A stretch of 64,000 nt of DNA from Saccharopolyspora gloriosae. Lineage in GTDB: Bacteria; Actinomycetota; Actinomycetes; Mycobacteriales; Pseudonocardiaceae. Under the pieces are notes generated by a model. It made no database searches and was not told the origin of the DNA. It saw only the letters and a program-made list of their open reading frames with translations. The stretch spans positions 1-64,000 of the forward strand of contig NZ_CP059557.1 of the NCBI RefSeq assembly GCF_022828475.1, in the 5' to 3' direction. Positions within the stretch are counted from its first letter, which is position 1. Each line of letters opens with the position of its first letter. The position numbers and the translations under genes are program-made. This document shows, in pieces, positions 13,954-22,029 of the stretch.

Positions 13954-14026
13954 GGGGACGTAGCTCAATTGGCAGAGCACCGCCTTTGCAAGGCGGGGGT
14001 TAGGGGTTCGATTCCCCTCGTCTCCA
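13954..14026 (+). tRNA. tRNA-Ala (TGC)
   Basis: The 73-base cloverleaf has acceptor GGGGACG / CGTCTCC, discriminator A, anticodon stem CCGCC/GGCGG and anticodon TGC at 13987-13989. The T arm is GGGGTTCGATTCCCC. CCA is not encoded. Confidence 0.97.
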
Positions 14027-14215
14027 CTCCGAGGAGTCTGGTCGACGCTTATCGTGTCTTCCCGGCTCCTTTTTGCTTGTACGGGGGTCGGGTCCCGTAG
14101 GCCCGCACAGTGCGGTGGTCGAGGTTCGTCGGTGTCTTTCGCTGGGGAGCGTTCTCGATCCGCGCACTGATCAACGGCTCGGTGCTCGAGTGAGCTCCCG
14201 CAACCTCCACCCCGT

Positions 14216-14244
14216 AAGACCAGGTCATGCACCTGGTCTTTTTT
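14216..14244 (+). terminator. Intrinsic terminator
   Basis: AAGACCAGGT and ACCTGGTCTT form a perfect 10-bp stem around the loop CATGC, followed by TTTT. This is a textbook rho-independent terminator, rare in such GC-rich DNA, and would end the tRNA-Ala transcript. Confidence 0.9.
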
Positions 14245-14411
14245 CATGATCCGGTCTGGGCCACATCCGGGGCACGCACGGCCGCGCCCGTGCGGTACGA
14301 GGTGGAAGAGACGTCCCCGCCGGGCCGGCAGACCAACAGGATGGGGCTGTGCGCGGCAGCTGCGTCCGGGCACGGCCCCATCCTGTCGACCTCCACAACG
14401 GTCAACAGCTG

Positions 14412-14462
14412 GTGTCAAGGATGCCAACTTGGCGGTGACGCCAGCTGCCGCACCCTTGACAC
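14412..14462. repeat. Inverted repeat GTGTCAAGG / CCTTGACAC
   Basis: GTGTCAAGG (14412-14420) and CCTTGACAC (14454-14462) are exact inverted copies 33 bases apart, flanked by CAGCTG / GAGCTGG words on both sides, with a second CCAGCTG inside. Similarity between the arms continues imperfectly into the flanks. It may be a small mobile-type repeat or a regulator site, and lies at the 3' side of the carboxypeptidase gene. Confidence 0.6.
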
Positions 14463-14489
14463 GAGCTGGTCAGGCTACGTCGCTCTTGG

Positions 14490-16055
14490 TCAGCAGGACT
14501 TGATCCAAGAGCATTCCAAGCCCGAATCAGCGCCCGCTACCGGAGCGTTCTTCCTGAGCACGGTGGTTGGGCGGCGTGATTGTTCGTCCGCGCCCGAGTG
14601 TTCGGCCAGCCGCACGGCGATCGCATCTTGGAGATCGCTCGGCGCAGCGTCCCGGTAGTCGTTGAACATCACCGAGAACACCAGCGGACGCCCGTTCGCG
14701 GCGGTGACGTAGCCGGAGAGCGCGGTCGCACCGGTGAGTGAGCCGGTCTTCGCGTGCACGTTGCCCGCGGCCGCCGTGTCGCCCATCCGGTTGCGCAGCG
14801 TGCCGCCGACCAGCTTGTCCGGATCTCCCGCCACTGGCAGCGCTTCGTGGAAATCCGCGAACCACGGGCGCTGCCGTGCGTTGTCCAGCAACAACGTCAA
14901 CTGCTCCGGCGAGACTTCGTCCATCGGCGAGAGCCCGGAGCCGTCGACGAGGTGCAGTGCCGCCGGATCCAAGCCGAGCCCGGTGAGCCGCTCGGTGATC
15001 ACCTCGATTCCGGCGGGCCACGAGCCCTCGCCGCGAGCGTGCTTGCCCATCGCCTTCGTCAGCACCTCGGCGTGACCGTTGTTGCTCAGCTTCATGAACG
15101 GGGTGAGCAGCTTGCGCAGCGGCATCGACTCGTGTTCGGCGAGTACGTCCGCGTCCGCCGGAACCACGCCGGAACCGGTTTCGGCGACCTCGACGCCGTG
15201 CGCGCGGAGTGCGCGGGCGAACACGTCCCCCGCGTAGGCGGTGGGGTCGGGGACGGTGGTGAGTTCCTCCACCGGCTCGGAGCCCGCAGGCACCGAGCCC
15301 GACACGATGACCCGGTCGCTGCCCTGCTCGCGAGTCACCTGCAAGGTCGAAGGCGAATCGGGCTGCCCGGTCGTGGCCTGCACGTCGAGCCGCACGGCGT
15401 CGGTCGCGGGCTCCGTTTCGACCTGAACCGGGGCGCCCACCGGCGTCGGGGACACGCGCAGCTGGACGGTGCCGGCGTCGAAATCCTCGTTCGGGGCGAC
15501 CGTCAGCGCCGAGATCGGGGCCGCGTAGGGGTACGGCTCGTCGGCCGGGTCCCAGCCGGTGCCCAGCCGCACGTTGTCGAACCAAGTGTCATCGGTCAGC
15601 AACCGGCCCTGCACGGTCCGCACGCCGGACGCCGCGACCTGTTCGGCCAGCCGGTCGTAATCGGCGGGCCGCATCGTCGGATCACCAGTGCCGCGCAGGT
15701 ACAGGTCACCGCGCAGCACCGATCCGTCCCGCTGCGCGGCGGCCTGCACCTGGGTGTTGAACCGGTAGTTCGGGCCCAGTTCCTCCAGGGCCGCCGTCGA
15801 GGTGAGCAGCTTCGCGTTCGAGGCAGGCGTCGCCGGCGCCTCGGCCTGCTTGTCGTAGAGCACCTCATCGGTCTCCGGATCCCGCACCACCACTCCCGCC
15901 TGGGCATCGGTCAGGCGTGGATCGGCCAGAATCTTGTCCAGATCACCCCGTAGCGCATCGGATTCGGCCGAAGCCGATGCGATCGGTGCGGAAGTCACCG
16001 GCCCGACGACGAAGCCGAGCAGTAACAGAACTAGAACAGACACCCATCGACGCAT
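14490..16055 (-). CDS. dacB: D-alanyl-D-alanine carboxypeptidase/endopeptidase (PBP4, S13 family)
   Basis: This 521-aa exported enzyme trims or cleaves peptidoglycan cross-links. A signal peptide covers about residues 1-30. The S13 active-site motifs are SNAK (S79, K82), SNN in MKLSNNGHAE near 320 and KTG in HAKTGSLTG near 430. The large insertion between SxxK and SxN is normal for PBP4. It lies on the minus strand, divergent from the transporter gene, with a 605-base spacer. No neighbour appears co-transcribed. Confidence 0.95.
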   Translation of the reverse strand: MRRWVSVLVLLLLGFVVGPVTSAPIASASAESDALRGDLDKILADPRLTDAQAGVVVRDPETDEVLYDKQAEAPATPASNAKLLTSTAALEELGPNYRFNTQVQAAAQRDGSVLRGDLYLRGTGDPTMRPADYDRLAEQVAASGVRTVQGRLLTDDTWFDNVRLGTGWDPADEPYPYAAPISALTVAPNEDFDAGTVQLRVSPTPVGAPVQVETEPATDAVRLDVQATTGQPDSPSTLQVTREQGSDRVIVSGSVPAGSEPVEELTTVPDPTAYAGDVFARALRAHGVEVAETGSGVVPADADVLAEHESMPLRKLLTPFMKLSNNGHAEVLTKAMGKHARGEGSWPAGIEVITERLTGLGLDPAALHLVDGSGLSPMDEVSPEQLTLLLDNARQRPWFADFHEALPVAGDPDKLVGGTLRNRMGDTAAAGNVHAKTGSLTGATALSGYVTAANGRPLVFSVMFNDYRDAAPSDLQDAIAVRLAEHSGADEQSRRPTTVLRKNAPVAGADSGLECSWIKSC

Positions 16056-16660
16056 CGCGCCTCCTTACTTGTTGGGTTGGCGAGGTTGACGGCAGACGCC
16101 GGTCCAGACGGTGAGCAGGGTGCGCGGTTCTCGCGGGACTGCGTACCGGGTCCGGCCGGCGCAGGAGCTTGTGGTCGCCTCGACGACAACGAACTGGCCG
16201 ATATTCCGCCGACATCGACCAGACGGCGTTCGTCTCAGCTCTGTAAGTCGAATGTCGCCGATCCTGGCATGGCAGTCCCCCCATATCTCGGCGAAAACCA
16301 CAACCAGAGGGAGAACTTGCGTTAACGCCTCCGGCGTCACCGCACGATCACGACAGCATGATCAATACCGAGCACAGCCCCCAATCGGAGGGAGGAATAA
16401 ATCGGGTTCTGCCTGTGGGTTTCGACTTTCCCGAGCCTCGTTGTTCTGAGGGGGTGACTCCCCGCAGATCCGCAACGGGGCGAGGTCGTGTGTTCCTTGG
16501 AAGGCGCTGGTATTGACCGAGCGGTTCGGTCCAAGGGGCCAGGCGGTGGGTTTTCGGTGAGCGGAAGGGGTGGCGTTGTGGCGGGTGAGCCGGCGGGCAC
16601 GATGCGTCGGCAGCAGGTGCGAGATCGATTACCTGATCAACTATCGAAGGAGGGCCTGGC
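16056..16660. other. 605-bp divergent spacer with a candidate operator
   Basis: Small open frames exist on both strands, but none has a ribosome site, family signal or high third-position GC consistent with the genome. The stretch separates divergent dacB and the MFS gene and so must hold both promoters. An imperfect inverted repeat, ACCGA-GCGGT-TCGGT, at 16516-16530 overlaps a TTGACC hexamer (16513) and is the most operator-like element. Confidence 0.4.
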
Positions 16661-17881
16661 GTGGCTACCGGAACCGGCGCCGGACGTGTCGCTCACGCCG
16701 GGTGGGTCGTGCCGCTGTGCTGGAGCGCGGTGCTGCTCGACGGGTTCGACCTGGTGGTGCTGGGCAGCGTGCTGCCGACGCTGCTGGACCGCGGGGAATG
16801 GGGCCTGACGCCCGCGACGGCCTCGCTGGCCTCCACCGCGGGACTGTTCGGCATGGTCCTGGGCGCACTCGCCATCGGCACCATCACCGACGTCATCGGC
16901 CGCCGCAAAGCGCTGATCCTCTCGGTGGTCAGCTTCTCGCTGCTCACCGCCCTGTGCGCCGCCGCGCCATCGCTGCTGGTCTTCGGCGCGCTGCGGTTCC
17001 TCGCCGGGGTGGGCCTCGGTGGCTGCGTGCCCACCGCGATCGCGCTCGTCACCGAACACTCGCGGCCCGGCCGCAATGGCGGGGCCAGCACCACGATCAT
17101 GACCGGGTATCACGTGGGCGCCGTGCTCACCGCCGTGCTCGGCATTCTGATCCTGCCCTCGCTGGGCTGGCGGTGGATGTTCCTGATCGGCGCCGCGCCC
17201 GCGCTGCTGTTGGTGCCGTTGATGGTGCGCTTCCTGCCGGAATCCGAGTCGTTCGAGCGTTCCAAGACGGCCGGAGCCGGGCTTCGGGGCGGTGTGGACA
17301 CGGTGGCCTCGCTGTTCCGCGGCGGGTTCGCGCGCAGCACGCTCGCGTTCTGGCTGGCCGCGTTCATGGGCCTGCTCCTGGTGTACGGCCTCAACACCTG
17401 GCTGCCGGAGATCATGCGGGAGGCCGGATATCCGCTCGGCGCGGCGCTCGGCCTGCTGCTCACCTTGAACCTGGGGGCCGTCGTCGGGCTCGTCGTCGCC
17501 GGTTACGTCGCCGACCGCGCCGCGATCCGGCCGGTGACCGTCGCCTGGTTCGCGTTGGCGGCGGTGTTCCTAGCCGCGTTGAGCATCCGGCTGCCCGGTG
17601 TCGGCGTGTACCTGGTGGTGTTCCTCGCCGGCGCGTTCGTGTTCAGCGCGCAGGTGCTCGTCTACGCCTACATCGGCCGCGCGTACCCGGCGGAGGCGCG
17701 GGCCACCGGGCTCGGCTGGGCTTCCGGGGTGGGCCGGATCGGTGCGATCTGCGGGCCGCTGCTCGGCGGCGCGCTGCTCACCGCGGGGATCGCCTACCCG
17801 TGGGGCTTCTACGCGTACGCCGCGGTCGGCGTGCTCGGCGCGATCGGCATCGCGGCGGTCCGGGTCCCGGAGCGTTCCTGA
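16661..17881 (+). CDS. MFS transporter, aromatic acid:H+ symporter-like
   Basis: The 406-aa protein has about 12 membrane spans. The first span carries the DGFDLVVLG motif typical of the aromatic acid:H+ symporter branch (benzoate and hydroxybenzoate importers), and the MFS loop motif is GTITDVIGRRKAL near residue 75. GTG start with a perfect AAGGAGG seven bases upstream. No aromatic catabolic gene is adjacent, though an enol-lactonase-like gene with an IclR regulator lies 18 kb away. The substrate is therefore inferred from the family only. Confidence 0.85.
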   Translation: MATGTGAGRVAHAGWVVPLCWSAVLLDGFDLVVLGSVLPTLLDRGEWGLTPATASLASTAGLFGMVLGALAIGTITDVIGRRKALILSVVSFSLLTALCAAAPSLLVFGALRFLAGVGLGGCVPTAIALVTEHSRPGRNGGASTTIMTGYHVGAVLTAVLGILILPSLGWRWMFLIGAAPALLLVPLMVRFLPESESFERSKTAGAGLRGGVDTVASLFRGGFARSTLAFWLAAFMGLLLVYGLNTWLPEIMREAGYPLGAALGLLLTLNLGAVVGLVVAGYVADRAAIRPVTVAWFALAAVFLAALSIRLPGVGVYLVVFLAGAFVFSAQVLVYAYIGRAYPAEARATGLGWASGVGRIGAICGPLLGGALLTAGIAYPWGFYAYAAVGVLGAIGIAAVRVPERS

Positions 17882-17888
17882 GCTGATC

Positions 17889-17916
17889 GGTGGCGCCGCT
17901 CCCGTGCGGCGCCACC
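17889..17916. terminator. Bidirectional hairpin between convergent genes
   Basis: GGTGGCGCCGC (17889-17899) and GCGGCGCCACC (17906-17916) form a perfect 11-bp stem with a 6-base loop between the MFS gene and the convergent SRPBCC gene. It probably serves both transcripts. Confidence 0.75.
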
Positions 17917-17924
17917 GGGTGTCG

Positions 17925-18425
17925 CTAGCTCTGCTCGGCGGTCCTCTTGACGCCCGCCACCGTCTGGCGCAGCGCGTCCTGGAGCGCCTCGGTGCGGTCG
18001 GCGATGAACTTCGCGCCGCCGTCCTCCTGCTGCGCGAGGAACTCCTTGATCGGGCCGGTCAGTTCCTTCAGCACGTACCGCTGGGTGAGCCGGGAGCCCG
18101 ATCCTTCCGGTTCGACCTCGAAGGACCACACGGAGTTGTCCACCTGCTCCGAACCGGTCAGCACGCCGAACGCGAAGCGCTTGCCGGGCTCGGCGGCGAG
18201 CACCTCGCACTCGCTGGACCAGGTGCGATCCCCGAAGCCGTTGTCGCCGCGGAACCGGGAACCGACCTCGCCCGGCGTGCCGGTCAGCCACTCGCCGCCG
18301 GTGCTCTCCGGGCTCCACTCGCTGAATCGAGTGATGTCGCTGATCAGCGGGTAGATCCGCTCGGGGGCGGCGTCGATGAAAGCCGAGTGGTGCAGGGTCA
18401 GCTGGTGCGCGTTCTGATCAGTCAC
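17925..18425 (-). CDS. SRPBCC family protein (polyketide cyclase/START-like)
   Basis: This 166-aa protein has the SRPBCC helix-grip pattern: HHSAFIDAAPERIYPLISDITRFSEWSPE at the start, central WSFEVEPEGSGSRLTQRY and a long C-terminal helix. The family binds small hydrophobic ligands in a cavity; no catalytic role can be inferred. I chose GTG at 18425, where the conserved part begins; an ATG at 18467 would add 14 residues with weak support. Single-gene unit on the minus strand. Confidence 0.85.
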   Translation of the reverse strand: MTDQNAHQLTLHHSAFIDAAPERIYPLISDITRFSEWSPESTGGEWLTGTPGEVGSRFRGDNGFGDRTWSSECEVLAAEPGKRFAFGVLTGSEQVDNSVWSFEVEPEGSGSRLTQRYVLKELTGPIKEFLAQQEDGGAKFIADRTEALQDALRQTVAGVKRTAEQS

Positions 18426-18509
18426 CGGATCGACGTTACCCGAGCAGGGGCACTCGATCGGAGACATCGACGCGGCGGCACCCAGGGGCGCCGCCGCGTC
18501 GGTACGTCC

Positions 18510-19061
18510 TCAGCGGTCCGTGTTCGGACGCGCGTCGGGATTGCGGGACAGGCCGTCCTCGTGCGTCGGGAAGTCCTCCGCCTCGGCGATCGGCAGCTCT
18601 TCCGGGCGACGCGACAGGGCGACCACGGCCACCCCGGCGAGCGCGGCCAGCACCAGCAGCACCCACGGCCACTTGCGCCGCGGCTTCGGCGCCGGATCGA
18701 TCCGGGCCGCGAGCTCCTTGCGAGCCTGCTCGGCGTTCTTGGCCAGCCGCTTGCGCGACTTCGCCGTCTTCTTGTCCCAGTCCTTGCGGGTCTTCTCCCA
18801 CTGCTTGCGCGCCTTGCGGCTGCGCTCGGCGAGGTCCTCGCGGGAGAGCCCGGTGGCCTTCTGGGCGAGCAGTTCCGGCAGGTCCTCCGGCGCGAGCCCG
18901 CGCTCGGTGAGTTCCTGCTCCGCGCGGGCAATGTACTGCTTGGTCGCGCTGCGACCAGCCTTGCCCGCTCGGACGGCACCTTCGCGCGCGGTGCGCACCC
19001 CCGTGCCGACCGCCCTGCCCACGTTCTCACCAGTTCGGGCCATCGCCTCCACCTCGTCCAT
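18510..19061 (-). CDS. Conserved membrane-anchored basic coiled-coil protein
   Basis: The 183-aa product is not recognised by name. Residues 1-115 are highly charged and helical (Lys/Arg/Glu-rich with KQWEKTRKDWDKKTAKSRKR), and one membrane span lies near 130-150 (WPWVLLVLAALAGVAVVAL), followed by a short acidic tail. The predicted topology is cytoplasmic N-terminus and external C-terminus. A strong AAGGAGG precedes the ATG. It is divergent from the cyclophilin gene. Confidence 0.75.
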   Translation of the reverse strand: MDEVEAMARTGENVGRAVGTGVRTAREGAVRAGKAGRSATKQYIARAEQELTERGLAPEDLPELLAQKATGLSREDLAERSRKARKQWEKTRKDWDKKTAKSRKRLAKNAEQARKELAARIDPAPKPRRKWPWVLLVLAALAGVAVVALSRRPEELPIAEAEDFPTHEDGLSRNPDARPNTDR

Positions 19062-19186
19062 CGTGTGCCTCCTTGGCCGGCGTTCACCGGTCGCCTTGCC
19101 GTGCCGACGGTAACCGGCACGCGACGATCACTACCAATACTGCACCCAGGCACGTGGTTCGCGCTTTCCGATGGCAGGATGGATGC

Positions 19187-19741
19187 GTGGCTGAAGACAA
19201 CGGATCGCTCGTCGGGAAGACCGTGACCGCGACCCTGCACACTTCGCAGGGCGACATCCGGGTCAACCTCTTCCCGAACCAGGCGCCGAAGACGGTGAGC
19301 AACTTCGTGGGGCTCGCCGAAGGGACCAAGGAGTACACGAACCCGAACGCGCGTGGGGAACGCTCCGGTCCGTTCTACGACGGCGTGATCTTCCACCGGG
19401 TCATCGACGGCTTCATGATCCAGACCGGGGACCCGACCGGCACCGGCCGCGGCGGCCCCGGTTTCGAGTTCGCCGACGAGTTCCACCCGGAGCTGCAGTT
19501 CGACAATCCGTACATCCTGGGCATGGCCAACCCGGGCCGGCCGAACATGAACGGTTCGCAGTTCTTCATCACGGTCGCGCGCACGCCGCACCTGAACTAC
19601 AAGCACACGATCTTCGGTGAGGTCGCCGACCAGGAGTCCCGCGAGGTCGTGGACGCCATCGCGCACACCGCGACCGGTGCGCAGGACCGGCCGCTGACCG
19701 ACATCGTGATCGAGAAGGTCTCCGTGGAGCTCGGCGAGTGA
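19187..19741 (+). CDS. ppiA: Peptidyl-prolyl cis-trans isomerase (cyclophilin)
   Basis: The 184-aa cytoplasmic cyclophilin catalyses proline isomerisation. Active-site segments are FHRVIDGFMIQTGDPTGTG and MANPGRPNMNGSQFFIT. Length is normal. The start is GTG (MAEDNGSLVG) with AGGAT six bases upstream; the open frame upstream is noncoding in character. The next gene, a rhomboid protease, begins one base after the stop, so the two are an operon, as in M. tuberculosis and relatives near gyrA. Confidence 0.96.
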   Translation: MAEDNGSLVGKTVTATLHTSQGDIRVNLFPNQAPKTVSNFVGLAEGTKEYTNPNARGERSGPFYDGVIFHRVIDGFMIQTGDPTGTGRGGPGFEFADEFHPELQFDNPYILGMANPGRPNMNGSQFFITVARTPHLNYKHTIFGEVADQESREVVDAIAHTATGAQDRPLTDIVIEKVSVELGE

Positions 19742-19742
19742 C

Positions 19743-20651
19743 ATGAACGTTCCCCCCGGTCAGCCGGCCGACCCGGAAGAAGCCGCGCAGCAGCAGGTGT
19801 GCGCCAGGCATCCGGATCGGCCGACCGGGCTGCGCTGCACGCGTTGCGAGCGTCCGGCCTGCCCGGAGTGCTTACGGGAAGCCTCCGTCGGCTACCACTG
19901 CGTCGATTGCCTGGCGCAGAGCCGCCGCGGCGGTCGTGAGGCGGTGACCGTCGCGGGCGCGAAGCTCAGCGGCAAGCCGATCGTCGTCCCCGTGCTGATC
20001 GTGCTCAACGTGCTGGCCTACGCCGTCACGGCGATCCAGGCGGGCAGCTTCCAGAACTACAACGACTCGGCGCAACTGTTCCACCAGTTCTCGTTGTGGC
20101 CGGTGGGCGTCGCGGGCGGGCAGTGGGTCCGCCTGATCGTCTCGGGCTTCCTGCACTTCGGCCCGATCCACCTGTTGATGAACATGGTGGCGTTGTGGGT
20201 CATCGGCCGGGACCTCGAAACGGTGCTTGGGCGGCTGCGGTTCACCTCCGTTTACCTGCTGTCCCTGCTGGGCGGCAGCACCGCGGTGTTCCTGTTCGAC
20301 GGGATCGATACCTCCGTCGCCGGTGCCTCCGGTGCGGTGTACGGGCTGATGGGCGGCATCGCCGTGGCCGCGTTGCGGCTGAAGGTGAGCCTGCGGCCGG
20401 TGCTGATCGTGATCGCGCTGAACATCGTGCTGAGCGTGTCCATCCCCGGCATCTCGCTGCTCGGGCACCTCGGCGGAATCGTGCTCGGCGCGGCGGCGAC
20501 CGCGGCGATGGTCTACGCGCCGCGCGAGCGCCGAAACCAGCTGCAGGCCGGTGCGCTGGGCGGACTGTTGGTGGTGCTGCTCGTGCTGCTGATAGTTCGA
20601 GACGCGCAGCTGGGGGAGTGGGTCTGCGCCGGAATGCGGTGCTACCGCTAG
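19743..20651 (+). CDS. Rhomboid family intramembrane serine protease with zinc-ribbon N-terminus
   Basis: The 302-aa protein has a cytoplasmic Cys/His-rich module (C20, H23, C32, C35, C40, C43, H52, C53, C56), likely a B-box-like zinc finger, then about seven membrane spans. Rhomboid motifs are HxxxN (H143, N147), GASG with nucleophile S196, and GHLGG with general base H242, so the protease is intact. It starts one base after the cyclophilin stop. Residue 44 is encoded by the rare TTA codon, a possible bldA-type control point. Confidence 0.95.
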   Translation: MNVPPGQPADPEEAAQQQVCARHPDRPTGLRCTRCERPACPECLREASVGYHCVDCLAQSRRGGREAVTVAGAKLSGKPIVVPVLIVLNVLAYAVTAIQAGSFQNYNDSAQLFHQFSLWPVGVAGGQWVRLIVSGFLHFGPIHLLMNMVALWVIGRDLETVLGRLRFTSVYLLSLLGGSTAVFLFDGIDTSVAGASGAVYGLMGGIAVAALRLKVSLRPVLIVIALNIVLSVSIPGISLLGHLGGIVLGAAATAAMVYAPRERRNQLQAGALGGLLVVLLVLLIVRDAQLGEWVCAGMRCYR

Positions 20652-20774
20652 CGACGACTGGTCGTTCGTAACGGCTCGCTTAGCTGGTGACTCAGCGGAA
20701 CCACGCTGCTTCCCTTGCCCGGTGCCAGCGACTTCTCATGTAGCCCGCTGCACAGCGAAATCCGGGTCCGGGCC

Positions 20775-20814
20775 GCTGTCCTCGCGAGGAAGCCGCGGAG
20801 AACCCGCCGGTGGT
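20775..20814 (-). repeat. Dispersed 40-bp repeat, copy 1
   Basis: On the minus strand this reads ACCACCGGCGGGTTCTC... ending CGCGAGGACAGC, and matches 46921-46960 at 38 of 40 positions by direct comparison. The following bases on the minus strand down to about 20690 keep weaker similarity (GGTTCCGCT...CACCAGC). It sits in the 257-bp convergent spacer after the rhomboid gene, where I see no gene. Confidence 0.85.
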
Positions 20815-20908
20815 TCTTCTTGCTCGAGCTGGTCGCTGCTCATCGGCTTTCGCCGCTGACAAGACAACGATCAGAAGATCAAGGATTCCCGGCCCCGCCG
20901 CAGAGGCC

Positions 20909-21343
20909 TCACGGCCGGAGCTCCTCCAGGGCGTCTGCGACGTCTTGCGGGTCCTCGCCGAGGTCGAGCTTGCCGAGGATGACGAGCTCGCCCGATTCGG
21001 TGTCGAATTCCAGCGTCGACGACGTGATGCCGAGACGTTGCCGCGAGCGCACCTGGTACCGGACCTGCGACCACGGGTGGTGCCGGGTGCCGGTGAATCC
21101 GCGCAGCGCGATGCCCGACGGATCGGCGCGCAGCCGCGGCCGCAGCACACTCCCGCAGCCGGCGGCGACGGCCAGCACGATCGTGAGCACGCCGACGAAC
21201 AACCGATCGGCGGGCGCCTCGGCGAGCCACCACCACACGGCGCTGCACGCGGCCAACGCCCACCCGCAGCTGATCAGACCGAGCGGAGTCGACCACTCGC
21301 GGAAGGTGTTCACGGCGACCTCGGCAGTGTCCGGTACCTGCAC
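20909..21343 (-). CDS. PH-domain-containing membrane protein
   Basis: The 144-aa protein has two membrane spans (about 17-35 and 48-68) followed by a bacterial PH-like domain (ADPSGIALRGFTGTRHHPWSQVRYQVR...LEFDTESGELVILGKLDLGEDP). This family is found near crgA in many actinobacteria; its function is unknown. The ATG is nine bases from a perfect DnaA box, so its promoter region may be DnaA-controlled. Confidence 0.85.
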   Translation of the reverse strand: MQVPDTAEVAVNTFREWSTPLGLISCGWALAACSAVWWWLAEAPADRLFVGVLTIVLAVAAGCGSVLRPRLRADPSGIALRGFTGTRHHPWSQVRYQVRSRQRLGITSSTLEFDTESGELVILGKLDLGEDPQDVADALEELRP

Positions 21344-21352
21344 CGAACGGAG

Positions 21353-21374
21353 TTATCCACAGGGGTTGTCCACA
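21353..21374 (+). promoter_or_regulatory. Pair of perfect DnaA boxes upstream of the PH-domain gene
   Basis: TTATCCACA (21353-21361) and TTGTCCACA (21366-21374) are both exact consensus DnaA boxes in the same orientation, 13 bases apart. They lie in the spacer between the PH-domain gene and crgA, about 18 kb from oriC. Confidence 0.85.
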
Positions 21375-21521
21375 CTGGGGATGACTTACACGCGTGTTGT
21401 TCGGTGACTCGGGTCCAACGCGCGCGTGAACATCACGAACACGGAAGTGGGACTGCTGGTGCGGCGTTTCCGGAAAATCGGGTCCGCGCAGAAGACGACA
21501 CGGCTCTGCGCACCAGAACGC

Positions 21522-21791
21522 TCAGCGCCACCGCATCGTCATCAGCAGGCCGACGATGATGAACGCGAAACCGACCGCGAAGTTCCACGCGCCCAGCTCC
21601 GCCATGAACGGGATCTTCTCGCCCGCGAGGTAGTTCACGACCAGCCACAGCAAGCCGATCAGCATCACGCCGAGCATCACGACCACGTATATCGGGTGCG
21701 ACGGGCCGACCGACTTCGCCTTCACCGGCGTGCGGCGGTCCGCCACCGGAGTGGAAGCGGAGTCCTTCTTGCGGACCTTTGACTTCGGCAT
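21522..21791 (-). CDS. crgA: Cell division protein CrgA
   Basis: The 89-aa protein has a basic N-terminus ([10 protein letters not shown]) and two membrane spans (about 33-54 and 69-86) linked by a short loop, the exact CrgA layout. CrgA recruits PBPs and connects to FtsZ/FtsI in actinobacterial septation. ATG with GAGGAC seven bases upstream. It is divergent from the sortase gene. The position near rodA, pbpA and the kinase operon matches other actinobacteria. Confidence 0.96.
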   Translation of the reverse strand: MPKSKVRKKDSASTPVADRRTPVKAKSVGPSHPIYVVVMLGVMLIGLLWLVVNYLAGEKIPFMAELGAWNFAVGFAFIIVGLLMTMRWR

Positions 21792-22029
21792 GATGTCCTC
21801 GCCAGGTGGTGCGGGCCGGCAGCGTCCGAGCCTGCTCGGCGGCGGTGAACGCGCCGGGGGCTCCGGAACCGCCCCCCGGTTCGCCGCTCCGGGACGGCCC
21901 GGTCGACGTATCGGAGCGGGCCTGGCCACGCCAGCGGAACCGATCACGACGCGTCTCGTTCTCCACTCACACGTTAACGTAATCGCGCGTCTGACCGAAC
22001 ACCCCTTCGCCGGTGCGGTACAGGTCGTG

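Larger units (their letters stand above)
14027..14489. other. Spacer after tRNA-Ala with terminator and inverted repeat
   Basis: No gene is supported in these 463 bases. They hold an intrinsic terminator at 14216-14244 and a spaced inverted repeat at 14412-14462, both described separately. The rest has no coding signal. Confidence 0.6.

Noticed and set aside
16065-16340. Small gene in the dacB-MFS spacer
   Set aside because: Overlapping frames on both strands, no ribosome site, and lower third-position GC than real genes here.
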